64,000 bases of DNA from Streptomyces cellostaticus (GCF_001513965.1 NZ_KQ948023.1:1-64000), one strand, 5' to 3'; positions 42,015-50,928 are shown, counted from the stretch's first letter. Notes: a model not told the origin generated them from the sequence alone. Numbers and translations: made by a program.

Positions 42015-43156
42015 CGCAGGTCGCCTTCCTTGTCGTCCTGCCCCGCCTCCAGCTCGGCGCGCAGCAGGGCGCGCTGCTCGCGCAGTTGCGCGGTGGTCTC
42101 GGCGTAGACGTGGTCGAAGAGGTCCATGGGGTTGAGTTCGGGGTCCCGGTTCATGCGCTCGCGCAGGTCGGCGGCCATCGCCTCGGCGTCCTGCCGGGCG
42201 GCCTCGATGGCGGCCTCGTCGAGCTGACCGCGCGCGGTCAGCTCGCGCTCCAGCAGCTGGATCGGGTCGTGCGCGCGCCAGGCCTCGACCTCGGCGTCGC
42301 CCCGGTAGCGGGTGGCGTCGTCGGCGTTGGTGTGGGCCTCGATGCGGTACGTCACCGCCTCCACCAGGGTCGGGCCGCCGCCGGTGCGCGCGCGGCGCAC
42401 GGCGTCGCTGAGGACCTCGTGCATGGCGGCCGCGTCGTTGCCGTCGACCAGCCGGCCCGGCATGCCGTAGCCGACGGCCTTGTGGGCCAGGGAGGGCGCG
42501 GCGGTCTGCTTGGCGAGCGGGACGGAGATGGCGAAGCCGTTGTTCTGCACGAGGAAGACGACCGGTGCCTGCCAGACGGCGGCGAAGTTCAGCGCCTCGT
42601 GGAAGTCGCCCTCGCTGGTGCCGCCGTCGCCGACCATGGCGAGCGCGACCACGTCGTCGCCCTTGAGGCGGGCGGCGTGCGCGAGGCCGACGGCGTGCGG
42701 GAGCTGGGTGGCCAGCGGAGTGCTCAGGGGGGCCACCCGGTGCGCGTGCGGGTCGTAGCCGGTGTGCCAGTCGCCGCGCAGCAGGGTGAGGGCTTCGACG
42801 GGGTCCACGCCCCGGGCGACGACGGCGAGGGTGTCGCGGTAGCTGGGGAAGAGCCAGTCGCGCTCCTCCAGGGCCAGGGCGGCGGCGACCTCGCAGGCCT
42901 CCTGGCCGGTGCTGGACGGGTAGACGGCGAGGCGGCCCTGCTTGGTCAGCGCGGTGGCCTGCGTGTTGTAGCGGCGGCCGCGCACCAGCTGGGCGTGGAG
43001 CCGGCGCAGCAGGTCCGGGTCGGCCTTGGCGGCCGCCTCGGTGCCGAGGACGCGATAGGGCTCGGCGTCGGGCAGCAGCGGCGCGGGGTCCATGCGGGGC
43101 TGCCAGGCGGGCGGCGGCGATGGCCGGTACGCGCCCCGCTGCTCCATGACCGTCAT
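42011..43156 (-). CDS. bkdA: Branched-chain 2-oxoacid dehydrogenase E1 alpha (second cluster)
   Basis: A 381-aa E1 alpha with the thiamine-diphosphate motif GDGGTSEGD ... VQNN and the conserved loop YRIEAHTNADDATRYR. It makes acyl-lipoyl intermediates from valine, leucine and isoleucine oxoacids, giving isobutyryl-, isovaleryl- and 2-methylbutyryl-CoA. First gene of the operon, divergent from bkdR. The 175-bp promoter gap contains a paa-type palindrome and two DnaA-box-like sequences. Confidence 0.92.
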   Translation of the reverse strand: MTVMEQRGAYRPSPPPAWQPRMDPAPLLPDAEPYRVLGTEAAAKADPDLLRRLHAQLVRGRRYNTQATALTKQGRLAVYPSSTGQEACEVAAALALEERDWLFPSYRDTLAVVARGVDPVEALTLLRGDWHTGYDPHAHRVAPLSTPLATQLPHAVGLAHAARLKGDDVVALAMVGDGGTSEGDFHEALNFAAVWQAPVVFLVQNNGFAISVPLAKQTAAPSLAHKAVGYGMPGRLVDGNDAAAMHEVLSDAVRRARTGGGPTLVEAVTYRIEAHTNADDATRYRGDAEVEAWRAHDPIQLLERELTARGQLDEAAIEAARQDAEAMAADLRERMNRDPELNPMDLFDHVYAETTAQLREQRALLRAELEAGQDDKEGDLR

Positions 43157-43212
43157 GACGGCACCTCCTCGTGGGAGCGGCTACGGGAGGCGTGTCGGCT
43201 GTGACCCGCCTC

Positions 43213-43230
43213 ACCTACCGATTGTTCGGT
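43213..43230. promoter_or_regulatory. TetR-type operator-like palindrome (bkd copy)
   Basis: ACCTACCGATTGTTCGGT matches the paaH-paaN copy (45983-46000) at 16 of 18 positions with the same central AT. It lies between bkdA and bkdR, 57 bp before the bkdA start. Confidence 0.65.
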
Positions 43231-43264
43231 CGTCGGCACATTTTGGCTACAGGCCCCGTCAGGC

Positions 43265-43286
43265 TGTGGACAAACGGTTCTCCACA
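43265..43286. promoter_or_regulatory. Pair of DnaA-box-like 9-mers before bkdR
   Basis: TTGTCCACA (minus strand, 43265-43273) and TTCTCCACA (plus, 43278-43286) face each other with 4 nt between. The first is an exact preferred Streptomyces box. Confidence 0.4.
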
Positions 43287-43331
43287 ACCTGGAATGAATG
43301 CAGGACGTCCACGGCGATGAAGCGGGGGGAC

Positions 43332-43829
43332 ATGGCAGCTGAACAAATGGCCGAACGACCGCAGGACGGCGCCGCTCCGCCGGCGCGCCCGCTGGACGCC
43401 ATCGACCAGGACATCCTGAAGATCCTCCAGGCGGACGGCCGCGCCTCGATACGCTCGGTCGCCGAACGCGTCCACGTCTCCCGGGCCAACGCCTACGCGC
43501 GCATCAACCGTCTCGTCGAGGACGGGGTGATCCGGGGTTTCAGCGCGCGCGTCGACCACGAGCGGGCGGGGCACGGCACGTCGGCCTACGTCACGCTGAA
43601 AATCGTCCAGAACACCTGGCGCACGGTCCGCGAGCAGCTCAGGCAGCTGCCCGGTGCCTCTCACATCGCCCTGGTGGGCGGCGACTTCGATGTCCTGCTC
43701 CTGGTGCACACGCCCGATAACAAGGCGCTGCGCGAGCTGGTACTCACCCGGCTCCAGGCGATCCCCGAGGTGCTCAGCACCCGCACGCTGCTGGTGTTCG
43801 AGGAGGAGGACCTGGAGCCGGAGACCTGA
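43332..43829 (+). CDS. bkdR: Lrp/AsnC-family regulator of the bkd operon
   Basis: A 165-aa Lrp-type regulator: AsnC helix-turn-helix (LDAIDQDILKILQADGRASIRSVAERVHVSRANAYARINRLVEDGVI) and a RAM ligand domain (TSAYVTLKIVQ ... GGDFDVLLLVHTPD). Such proteins sense branched-chain amino acids or oxoacids. Divergent position suggests it controls bkdABC and itself, and possibly bkdFGH. GGGGGGA precedes ATG 43332. The gene ends 2 bp before the convergent tetR stop. Confidence 0.9.
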   Translation: MAAEQMAERPQDGAAPPARPLDAIDQDILKILQADGRASIRSVAERVHVSRANAYARINRLVEDGVIRGFSARVDHERAGHGTSAYVTLKIVQNTWRTVREQLRQLPGASHIALVGGDFDVLLLVHTPDNKALRELVLTRLQAIPEVLSTRTLLVFEEEDLEPET

Positions 43830-43831
43830 CC

Positions 43832-44419
43832 TCAGGCCCGGCGCAGTCCCGAGAAGGCGAGGCGGGCCACCGCGTCGGCCACCTCACGGCCGCTGGCGCC
43901 GCGTGTGTCGGGCCGGTACCACTCCACGATGGAGTTGATCATTCCGAAGACCAGCCGGGTGGCCAGGCGCACCTCGACGTCGCCGCGTATGTCCCCGTCG
44001 GCGGCCGCGGCCTTCAGCAGCTCTGCGACCTGGTGGTCGAAGTCGCGGCGCCGCTCCAGCGCCCACCGTTCGGTCTCGGTGTTGCCGCGCACGCGCAGCA
44101 GCAGCGTCACGTACGGCAGCTCGGATATGAGCACCTCGACCATGCGCCGTACGACGTGTTCCAGACGGTCCGCGGCGCGCCCCACGCGCGCGTGCTCCTC
44201 GTCGAGGATCCCGAACAGTCCGTCCAGCGCCCGGCTGACGGCCCGGCGCAGCAGCTCCTCCTTGCCGCTGACGTGGTGGTAGATCGACGACTTGGAGATG
44301 CCGGCCGCCTTGGAGAGGTGCTCCATGGAGGTGCCGTCGTAGCCGCGCTGGTTGAACACCTGGACGGCCACGGAGAGCAGCGTCTCGGGGGTGTACGTGT
44401 CGCGCTTGGCAGTGGTCAT
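43832..44419 (-). CDS. paaR: TetR regulator of phenylacetate catabolism (PaaR-like)
   Basis: A 195-aa TetR protein. The N-terminal helix-turn-helix (TYTPETLLSVAVQVFNQRGYDGTSMEHLSKAAGISKSSIYHHVSGKEELL) is followed by a helical effector domain. It overlaps paaH by 4 nt. Palindromes of TetR size occur before paaH/paaN and paaA, so autoregulation and repression of the paa genes with phenylacetyl-CoA as inducer are likely by analogy to actinobacterial PaaR. The symbol is assigned by context. Confidence 0.78.
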   Translation of the reverse strand: MTTAKRDTYTPETLLSVAVQVFNQRGYDGTSMEHLSKAAGISKSSIYHHVSGKEELLRRAVSRALDGLFGILDEEHARVGRAADRLEHVVRRMVEVLISELPYVTLLLRVRGNTETERWALERRRDFDHQVAELLKAAAADGDIRGDVEVRLATRLVFGMINSIVEWYRPDTRGASGREVADAVARLAFSGLRRA

Positions 44420-45930
44420 GGGGTGCCCTCCCGCTTGTCGGTGGCGTACGCGTGCCGGTAGAGCGCGAGGGACGGCGCGTACCGGCCGGAGGGGTCGCGC
44501 AGGTGCAGGTCGTCCAGCAGGTCGTAGGCCCAGCCGCGGCCGAGCCTGCGGCTCCACTCGAAGGGGCCGAGCGGGTAGTTGACGCCGAGGCGCATCGCGG
44601 TGTCGATGTCCTCCTCGGTGGCCACGCCCTTGGCGACGGCGTCGTGCGCGAGGTCCACGATCCGGGCGACCGTACGGGCCACGATCATGCCGGGGGCGTC
44701 ACCGATGACGCTGACGTCCTTGCCGAGCGCCTGGAAGAGGCCTGTGGCCTCGGCGAGGGTCTGCGGCGCGCTGTCCTGGGAGGCGGACAGGGCGATGCGG
44801 GTGGCCTTGCGGTAGTCGAGGGCGAGGTCGAAGTAGACGACGTCGCGGAACTCCACGGAGGTCTGGCCGTCGGCGAGGACCAGCTGGCCGCCGCTCGGCA
44901 GCACCAGCCGGGTGCCGTGGTCCTCGTCCTCCTCGCGGACCTGGATGCCCGCCTCACGGATCAGCGTGAGGAGTTCGGCCGCGGGGCCGAGGTTCCCCTC
45001 GGCGACGACGTACGCGGGCGGCTGGGCCTTCTCGGCGGTGTGCGGCTCGGGGCGCTCGGCGCCCTCGGCGTAGTCGTACCAGCCGTGCCCGGACTTGCGG
45101 CCGAGCCGCCCGGACTCGACCAGCCGGCGCTGGGCCAGCGAGGGCGTGAAGCGGACGTCCTGGAAGAAGGACTGCCACACGGAGTGGGTGACCGACTCGT
45201 TCACGTCCTGCCCGATGAGGTCGGTCAGCTCGAACGCGCCCATCCGGAAGCCGCCCGACTCGCGCAGCACCGCGTCGATGGTGGCCGGGTCGGCGGCCTG
45301 GGCCTCATAGACGGCGAGGGCCTCGGCGTAGAAGGGCCGGGCGATGCGGTTGACGATGAAGCCGGGAGTGTCCGCGCAGGCCACGGGCGTCTTGCCCCAG
45401 GTGCGGGCGGTCTCGTACGCGCGCGTGGCCGAGGTGACGTCGGTGGCGAACCCGGAGACGACCTCGACCAGCGGCAGCAGCGGGGCCGGGTTGAAGAAGT
45501 GCAGGCCCAGGAAGCGGCCGGGGTTGCGCAGGGCGCTGCCGATGGCCGTCACCGACAGGGACGAGGTGTTGGTGGCGAGCAGGCAGTCCTCGGCGACGAT
45601 CTCCTCCAGCTCGCAAAAGAGCTGCTGTTTGACGTCCAGCCGCTCCAGGACGGCCTCGACGACCAGCGCGCAGTCGGCCAGCTCGGTGAGGCTGTCGGCG
45701 GGCGTCAGCCGGGCCCGGGCCGCGTCCCGGTCGGCGGCGCCGAGCCGGTCCTTCGTCACGAGCCGGTCGAGGCGGGCGCCGATCGCTGCGGCCGCCTCCT
45801 GGGCGCGCCCGGGAACGGCGTCGTAGAGCCGCACGGGGTGGCCGGCGACCAGCGCGACCTGGGCGATGCCCTGGCCCATGGTGCCGGTGCCGACGACGGC
45901 CACGGGGCTGCTGAGGTCGAGTGCTGTCAT
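44416..45930 (-). CDS. paaH: 3-hydroxyacyl-CoA dehydrogenase PaaH
   Basis: A 504-aa NAD-dependent dehydrogenase that oxidises 3-hydroxyadipyl-CoA in the lower phenylacetate pathway. The N-terminal Rossmann motif is VGTGTMGQGIAQVALVAGHPVRLYD. HFFNPAPLLPLVEVVSGFAT carries the catalytic His, and two 3HCDH C-terminal modules follow (about 185-280 and 410-495). The length equals the PaaH type with a duplicated C-terminal domain. Upstream and divergent is paaN, with a shared promoter region containing an operator-like palindrome. Confidence 0.9.
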   Translation of the reverse strand: MTALDLSSPVAVVGTGTMGQGIAQVALVAGHPVRLYDAVPGRAQEAAAAIGARLDRLVTKDRLGAADRDAARARLTPADSLTELADCALVVEAVLERLDVKQQLFCELEEIVAEDCLLATNTSSLSVTAIGSALRNPGRFLGLHFFNPAPLLPLVEVVSGFATDVTSATRAYETARTWGKTPVACADTPGFIVNRIARPFYAEALAVYEAQAADPATIDAVLRESGGFRMGAFELTDLIGQDVNESVTHSVWQSFFQDVRFTPSLAQRRLVESGRLGRKSGHGWYDYAEGAERPEPHTAEKAQPPAYVVAEGNLGPAAELLTLIREAGIQVREEDEDHGTRLVLPSGGQLVLADGQTSVEFRDVVYFDLALDYRKATRIALSASQDSAPQTLAEATGLFQALGKDVSVIGDAPGMIVARTVARIVDLAHDAVAKGVATEEDIDTAMRLGVNYPLGPFEWSRRLGRGWAYDLLDDLHLRDPSGRYAPSLALYRHAYATDKREGTP

Positions 45931-45954
45931 GTGCGCGATCCTCCCGCACGACGT

Positions 45955-45963
45955 TTTCCACAG
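45955..45963 (+). promoter_or_regulatory. DnaA-box-like 9-mer between paaH and paaN
   Basis: TTTTCCACA, one mismatch from the preferred Streptomyces box, 20 bp from the TetR-type operator. Confidence 0.3.
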
Positions 45964-45982
45964 ATGCGGCGGACCCCCTTGT

Positions 45983-46000
45983 ACCGACCGATCGTTCGGT
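45983..46000. promoter_or_regulatory. TetR-type operator-like palindrome (paaH-paaN copy)
   Basis: ACCGACCGATCGTTCGGT: 8-bp arms with one internal mismatch around a central AT. It is centred between the divergent paaH and paaN starts, so one protein could control both. Confidence 0.7.
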
Positions 46001-46088
46001 TACTCTAGCTCTGACTGGCTGTTCCTGCCTCTGTTTCCGCCCAGGTCGAACTCGACGAAGAGTTCTCCATACGAGGAGTTGGTCCCGC

Positions 46089-47783
46089 ATGGCCGCCCAA
46101 CTGACCCCCCACGAGCTGATCGCGAAGCACCGGCCCACGCTCGACCAGGCCCTGGAGGCGATCCGCACCCGCGCGTACTGGTCCCCGCACCCCGAGCACC
46201 CCAAGGCGTACGGCGAGCACGGCAGCCTGGACGCGGGCTCGGGCAAGGCCGCCTTCGACGCCCTGCTGGGCAACCGCCTCGACCTCGCGGACCAGCCCGG
46301 CATCGACGACTGGGTCGGCGGCGAGGTCTCCCCGTACGGCATCGAGCTGGGCGTGACCTATCCGCACGTGGACGTGGACGTGCTGTTGCCCGCCATGAAG
46401 GCCGGCCGGCGCGCCTGGCGCGAGGCGGGCGCGGAGACTCGCGCGGTGGTCTGCGTGGAGATCCTCAAGCGGATCAGCGACCGGACGCACGAGTTCGCGC
46501 ACGCGGTCATGCACACCAGCGGACAGGCCTTCATGATGGCGTTCCAGGCGGGCGGCCCGCACGCCCAGGACCGCGGCCTGGAGGCGGTGGCGTACGCGTA
46601 CGCGGAGCAGGTCCGCACACCCGAGACGGCGGAGTGGACCAAGCCCCAGGGCAAGCGCGAACCGCTGGCGCTGACCAAGCAGTTCACGCCGGTCCCGCGC
46701 GGCATCGGCCTGGTCATCGGCTGCAACACCTTCCCGACCTGGAACGGCTACCCGGGCCTGTTCGCCTCCCTGGCGACCGGCAACGCGGTCCTGGTCAAGC
46801 CGCACCCGCGCGCGGTGCTGCCGCTCGCCCTCACCGTCCGGATCGCCCGGGACGTGCTCGCCGAGGCCGGCTTCGATCCGAACCTCGTCGCGCTGGCCGC
46901 CGAGCGCCCCGGCGAGGGCATCGCCAAGACCCTCGCCACCCGCCCCGAGATCAGGATCATCGACTACACCGGCTCGACCTCCTTCGGCGACTGGCTGGAG
47001 GCCAACGCCCGCCAGGCGCAGGTCTACACGGAGAAGGCCGGCGTCAACACGGTCATCGTGGAGTCGACCGACAACTACAAGGGCATGCTGTCCAACCTGG
47101 CCTTCTCGCTGTCCCTGTACAGCGGCCAGATGTGCACCACCCCGCAGAACCTGGTCATCCCGCGCGACGGCATCCGCACCGACGAGGGCCCCAAGACCTT
47201 CGACGAGGTGACCGCCGACCTCGCCCGCGCGGTCGACGGCCTGCTCGGCGACGACGCCCGGGCGAACGCCCTGCTGGGCGCCATCGTCAACCCGGACGTG
47301 AAGGCCCGCCTGGAGGCGGCCTCCGGCCTCGGCGAGGTCGCCCTGGCCTCCCGGGAGGTCAGCAACCCCGAGTTCCCGGACGCGGTCGTCCGCACGCCCG
47401 TGATCGTCAAGCTCGACGGCGCCAAGCCGGACGACGAGGCCGCCTACATGAGCGAGTGCTTCGGCCCCGTCTCCTTCGCCGTCGCGGTCGACTCGGTGAC
47501 CGACGCGGTCGAGCTGCTGCGCCGCACGGTCCGCGAGAAGGGCGCGATGACCGTCGGCGCGTACACCACCGACGCCGACGTCGAGCAGGCGATCGAGGAG
47601 GTCTGCCTGGAGGAGGCCGCTCAGCTGTCGCTCAACCTGACCGGCGGGGTGTACGTGAACCAGACGGCCGCCTTCTCCGACTTCCACGGCTCGGGCGGCA
47701 ACCCGGCGGCGAACGCGGCCCTCACCGACAGCGCGTTCGTGGCGAACCGCTTCCGGGTGGTGGAGGTCCGCCGGGAGGCCTAG
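46089..47783 (+). CDS. paaN: Phenylacetate degradation aldehyde dehydrogenase PaaN
   Basis: A 564-aa aldehyde dehydrogenase-superfamily protein of the PaaN type, which oxidises the ring-opened semialdehyde of the phenylacetate pathway. Catalytic Cys is in SLYSGQMCTTPQNL and the general-base region is YTEKAGVNTVIVESTD. There is no fused MaoC-type hydratase domain (PaaZ proteins are about 680 aa), so the ring-opening hydrolase must be elsewhere. ATG 46089 follows a weak ribosome site. Converges with trmH (4-nt overlap). Confidence 0.9.
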   Translation: MAAQLTPHELIAKHRPTLDQALEAIRTRAYWSPHPEHPKAYGEHGSLDAGSGKAAFDALLGNRLDLADQPGIDDWVGGEVSPYGIELGVTYPHVDVDVLLPAMKAGRRAWREAGAETRAVVCVEILKRISDRTHEFAHAVMHTSGQAFMMAFQAGGPHAQDRGLEAVAYAYAEQVRTPETAEWTKPQGKREPLALTKQFTPVPRGIGLVIGCNTFPTWNGYPGLFASLATGNAVLVKPHPRAVLPLALTVRIARDVLAEAGFDPNLVALAAERPGEGIAKTLATRPEIRIIDYTGSTSFGDWLEANARQAQVYTEKAGVNTVIVESTDNYKGMLSNLAFSLSLYSGQMCTTPQNLVIPRDGIRTDEGPKTFDEVTADLARAVDGLLGDDARANALLGAIVNPDVKARLEAASGLGEVALASREVSNPEFPDAVVRTPVIVKLDGAKPDDEAAYMSECFGPVSFAVAVDSVTDAVELLRRTVREKGAMTVGAYTTDADVEQAIEEVCLEEAAQLSLNLTGGVYVNQTAAFSDFHGSGGNPAANAALTDSAFVANRFRVVEVRREA

Positions 47784-48535
47784 GAAGCCGTGGGTGCGCC
47801 CCCGGCGGCACTCCAGTGGTACAGCGTCATGGCCACACTGGTGGCCAAGTTGTAGCTGGAGACCTGGGGGCGCATCGGCAGCGCCAGCAGGTGGTCGGCA
47901 CGCGCGCGCAGGTCCGCGGACAGCCCGCTGCGCTCCGACCCGAACGCCAGCACGGCGTCGTCGGGCAGCTTGGTGCCCCGGATGTCCTCACCCTCCGGGT
48001 CGAGGGCGAACAGCGGCCCGGCGGGCAGCTCCTCGACCTCGAGCCGCTCCACGGCGGTCGCGAAGTGCAGCCCCGCCCCGCCGCGCACCACCGTGGGGTG
48101 CCAGGGGTCGAGCGTGCCCGTGGTGACCACTCCGGTCGCCCCGAACCCGGCGGCCAGCCGGATCACGGCTCCGGCGTTGCCGAGGTTGCGCGGGTGGTCG
48201 AGGACCACGACGGGCGCGGTGCGCGGCGTGTGGGCGAGGGCCCGCAGATTGGCCTCGCGGGACGGCCGTACGGCCAGGGCGGCCACCCCCGTCGGATGGG
48301 GCCGCGGCACGAGCGAGGCGTACGTCTCCTCGGGCACCTCCGTCAGGAGCGCGTCCAGCGTGTCCCTGACGTCCCCGGCCAGCTCGGCGGCGAGGGCGAG
48401 CGCCGCCCGCCGGTCGGTGGTGACCGCCACCGGGACCTCGGCACCGAAGCGCAGCGCGTGCTTGAGGGCGTGGAAGCCGTCGAGCAGCACGGCGCCCCCG
48501 GCACGCTCGCGCCAGCGGGTCACGGGGTCGGTCAT
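47780..48535 (-). CDS. TrmH/SpoU-family RNA 2'-O-methyltransferase
   Basis: A 251-aa SPOUT methyltransferase. The three SpoU motifs are LDHPRNLGNAGAVIRLAAGFG, LAFGSERSGLS and LPMRPQVSSYNLATSVAMTLY, forming the trefoil-knot SAM site. An N-terminal L30e-like substrate-binding domain (about 1-105) precedes it. It methylates a ribose in tRNA or rRNA; the target nucleotide is unknown. Its ATG overlaps the HTTM gene stop by 4 nt. Confidence 0.9.
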   Translation of the reverse strand: MTDPVTRWRERAGGAVLLDGFHALKHALRFGAEVPVAVTTDRRAALALAAELAGDVRDTLDALLTEVPEETYASLVPRPHPTGVAALAVRPSREANLRALAHTPRTAPVVVLDHPRNLGNAGAVIRLAAGFGATGVVTTGTLDPWHPTVVRGGAGLHFATAVERLEVEELPAGPLFALDPEGEDIRGTKLPDDAVLAFGSERSGLSADLRARADHLLALPMRPQVSSYNLATSVAMTLYHWSAAGGAPTAS

Positions 48536-49749
48536 GCGGTGAACCCTACGCGGCCGGGGCGGCTCTCCTCCGCAGAGCGCGGTGGCGGCAGCGTACGGTC
48601 GCCGTCGCCGCGCCGGACCAGCTGTCCACGCGCGCGTGCCGCCCAGCCGCCGAGCAGCAGCAGGAAGGCCGTGGGCAGGAAGACCGCGTCCGCGGTGATC
48701 ATCGCCAGCGAGAAGAACGGCAGCCCGAGGACGACCGCGATCACGGCGTGCTCGGTCATCATCAGCACCAGCAGGACGTTCTTGACCCGCCGGTTGAACA
48801 GCGTGAACGGGAAGGCCACCTGCACCATGACCGTCCCGTAGGTCACGATCATCATGATCGTGCCGCTGGAGGACATCAGGTCGGCGAGTGCGGGCCAGGG
48901 CGAGAAGTAGTCCAGGTGGAGCGGGTAGTAGACGGCGGTGCCGTCCTGCCAGCGCGAGCCCTGGATCTTGTACCAGCCGGCCGTGGCGTAGATCAGGCAG
49001 GCCTCCGCCATGATCACGAACAGAGCGCCGTTGTGCAGGACGTTGGCGATCACGTCCAGCAGGATCCACGGCTCCTGCGACTTCGCCCGGCGCTGCACCG
49101 CCCCCCACAGGCCGAGCACGGCCCACACCGTCCACAACAGCGCGGGCACCAGCCAGCCGTTGTCGAACCGGCCCGCCAGCGTCACACCGCCGAGCGCGAG
49201 GCCGAGCACCGCCCACAGCACCGGTCCGAGCCGGTCGGCACGGACCCGCTCCCCACGCGCGCGTGCCGCCTCGACACGGGCCGCCCGCCGCGCGTCGAGG
49301 GACCACACCTGACCGCAGCGCGTGAACACCAGGTAGAAGGACATCAGGTGCAGGACGTTGTCGCCGCCGTCCCCCACGAAGACGCTGCGGTTCTGCAGCG
49401 ACAGCACGCCCACCATGAACAGCACGGAGGCGGTCCGGGTGCGCCAGCCGAGCAGCAGCGCCGCGCTGGAGAGGATCGCCAGCAGGTAGAAGCCCTCGAA
49501 CCAGCCCTGTCCGGCGGACCACATCAGGGCCGTGAAGGCGTGGTTGTCGGAGGTCAGCTGCTGGGCCAGATCCCAGCTCCACGGGCCGTCGGGGCCGTAC
49601 AGCTCCTGGCGGTGGGGGAACTCGCGCAGCAGGAAGAGCAGCCAGGTCGCCGCGAAGCCGATGCGGATCACGGCACTCTGGTACGGGCCGAGCGCCGACT
49701 CGGTGACGCGGGCGATGCCGCGCGACAGGGTCAGGGACAGACGGTTCAC
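48532..49749 (-). CDS. HTTM-domain membrane protein (gamma-carboxylase-like)
   Basis: A 405-aa integral membrane protein with a horizontally transferred transmembrane (HTTM) domain, related to vitamin K-dependent gamma-carboxylase. It has about eight helices, including RIGFAATWLLFLLREFPHR, NVLHLMSFYLVFTRCG and the conserved YKIQGSRWQDGTAVYYPLHLDYF. Bacterial function is unknown. GTG 49749 is coupled (4-nt overlap) to the DUF5819 gene upstream, a pairing common in Streptomyces. Confidence 0.88.
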   Translation of the reverse strand: MNRLSLTLSRGIARVTESALGPYQSAVIRIGFAATWLLFLLREFPHRQELYGPDGPWSWDLAQQLTSDNHAFTALMWSAGQGWFEGFYLLAILSSAALLLGWRTRTASVLFMVGVLSLQNRSVFVGDGGDNVLHLMSFYLVFTRCGQVWSLDARRAARVEAARARGERVRADRLGPVLWAVLGLALGGVTLAGRFDNGWLVPALLWTVWAVLGLWGAVQRRAKSQEPWILLDVIANVLHNGALFVIMAEACLIYATAGWYKIQGSRWQDGTAVYYPLHLDYFSPWPALADLMSSSGTIMMIVTYGTVMVQVAFPFTLFNRRVKNVLLVLMMTEHAVIAVVLGLPFFSLAMITADAVFLPTAFLLLLGGWAARARGQLVRRGDGDRTLPPPRSAEESRPGRVGFTA

Positions 49750-50618
49750 CGCACACCTCCCGCGGCCTCGTCGGCCGACACCGTCCACCAGGGCAGCAGA
49801 CGGTAGACGGGCTTGTCGGAGATCTTCTCGCTGCTCCACTTGGGCGGCTGCACATTGGTGGTGCTGGAGCGGACCTGCACGCGCTGGATGACGCCCTCCC
49901 GGCTGATCGCGTCCTCCCGGTACAGGCGCATCACGACGACCCGGCGCACGTACTGCTCGGAGAGCGCACCGCGCATGCCCACGGGCCGGTTGTCGGCGCC
50001 GTGCGTGGCGGCGAAGAAGTCCCAGGCACGGCGCAGCTCGTTCTGCTGGGTGTGGCTGGGCAGCAGACTGCCGTCGATGGCGGCGCCGTCCCGGGCGGAG
50101 AGGTCGTTCCAGCCGGTGGTCCGCATGCTGCCGTCCTTCATCCGTACCTCGGCGCGCACCTGGACGGCGATGTTCTGCTGGAGCGGGTTCGGGGCGAACA
50201 GCTTCCAGTTCTGCTCGAACTCCGGGTACACCCACTGCTCGATCGCCTTGCCGTGCTGCTTGGTCACCGTGTTCGCCGGCGCGAGGCTCAGGAACACCAT
50301 GCCCAGATGGACACAGGCGGCGACGGCGACCACCGCAAGCGCTACAGCCGCACCGACCTGGTAGCGGGGCGAGAGGCCCGCGACACCGGTTCGGGGTGCC
50401 GGGGGGAGAGGCGGGGAGCCGTCAGGGCCGCCGGAGCCCTCGGGGGTGAAGGGGCCGTCCGGATCGCCGGAGTCGTCCCGGGCGTGGGGACCGTCGGGAT
50501 CGGCGGAGCCCTCCCGGGCAGGGGAACCCTCGCGGTCCCCCGGGTCCTGCGGGCGACGCGCCCCGGTCGACCCGTCCGGCCCGTGCCGGGCCTGCGAGTC
50601 CTCGTCGTACGCGTCCAT
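49746..50618 (-). CDS. DUF5819 membrane protein
   Basis: A 290-aa protein. The first 80 residues are a disordered Gly/Pro/Asp/Ser-rich region with repeated GDPDGP-type units; one TM helix (AAVALAVVAVAACVHLGMVFLSL, about 90-112) precedes an extracytoplasmic DUF5819 domain (EQWVYPEFEQNWKLFAPNPLQQNIAVQVRAEV ... VYRLLPWW). The FAPNP motif is the family hallmark. It probably works with the HTTM partner. Confidence 0.85.
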   Translation of the reverse strand: MDAYDEDSQARHGPDGSTGARRPQDPGDREGSPAREGSADPDGPHARDDSGDPDGPFTPEGSGGPDGSPPLPPAPRTGVAGLSPRYQVGAAVALAVVAVAACVHLGMVFLSLAPANTVTKQHGKAIEQWVYPEFEQNWKLFAPNPLQQNIAVQVRAEVRMKDGSMRTTGWNDLSARDGAAIDGSLLPSHTQQNELRRAWDFFAATHGADNRPVGMRGALSEQYVRRVVVMRLYREDAISREGVIQRVQVRSSTTNVQPPKWSSEKISDKPVYRLLPWWTVSADEAAGGVR

Positions 50619-50795
50619 TGCGCCCCGTCCCCCGCTTCCGCTCCGTCGTCCGGCCACCGTCACAGGCGCCTCGTTCTTCCCGAGCGCCACTCCTCGACAC
50701 TCGCACGGAACGGTACTCAGCCCCGGCCTCTCGGCGCAGCCCCGGGTACGGCCCGGGCCAGTGGCCCTCACCACGCCGCGCCGCCCGCACCACGG

Positions 50796-50827
50796 TTTTC
50801 CACAGGCTGACCGCAGGGTTTTCCACA
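50796..50827 (+). promoter_or_regulatory. Two direct DnaA-box-like repeats before paaA
   Basis: GGTTTTCCACAG occurs twice with a 23-bp period; each contains TTTTCCACA. They lie immediately before the -35 of the candidate paaA promoter. Confidence 0.4.
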
Positions 50828-50831
50828 GCGG

Positions 50832-50891
50832 TTGACACCCGCAGCGGCCCGGCACACCATTGATGACGCACGGACCGAACGATCGGTCGGG
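50832..50891 (+). promoter_or_regulatory. Candidate paaA promoter with TetR-type operator
   Basis: TTGACA (50832-50837), 17-nt spacer and CACCAT (50855-50860) form a fair promoter. ACCGAACGATCGGTCGGG (50874-50891) lies at the expected RNA start and matches the paaH-paaN palindrome, so a bound repressor would block transcription start. Confidence 0.6.
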
Positions 50892-50928
50892 AGTGTGTTC
50901 AAGGAGAGCCCGAGGTCAGGGGGACCGC

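Larger units (their letters stand above)
50619..50928. other. 310-bp promoter region upstream of paaA
   Basis: The first 170 bp next to the DUF5819 start show nothing distinct. The last 135 bp hold two DnaA-box-like repeats, a promoter-like pair and an operator-like palindrome, annotated separately. Confidence 0.65.

Noticed and set aside
45866..48841. 991-codon open frame on the plus strand
   Set aside because: It runs out of frame through paaN, which shows clear aldehyde dehydrogenase motifs in its own frame, and then antisense to trmH.
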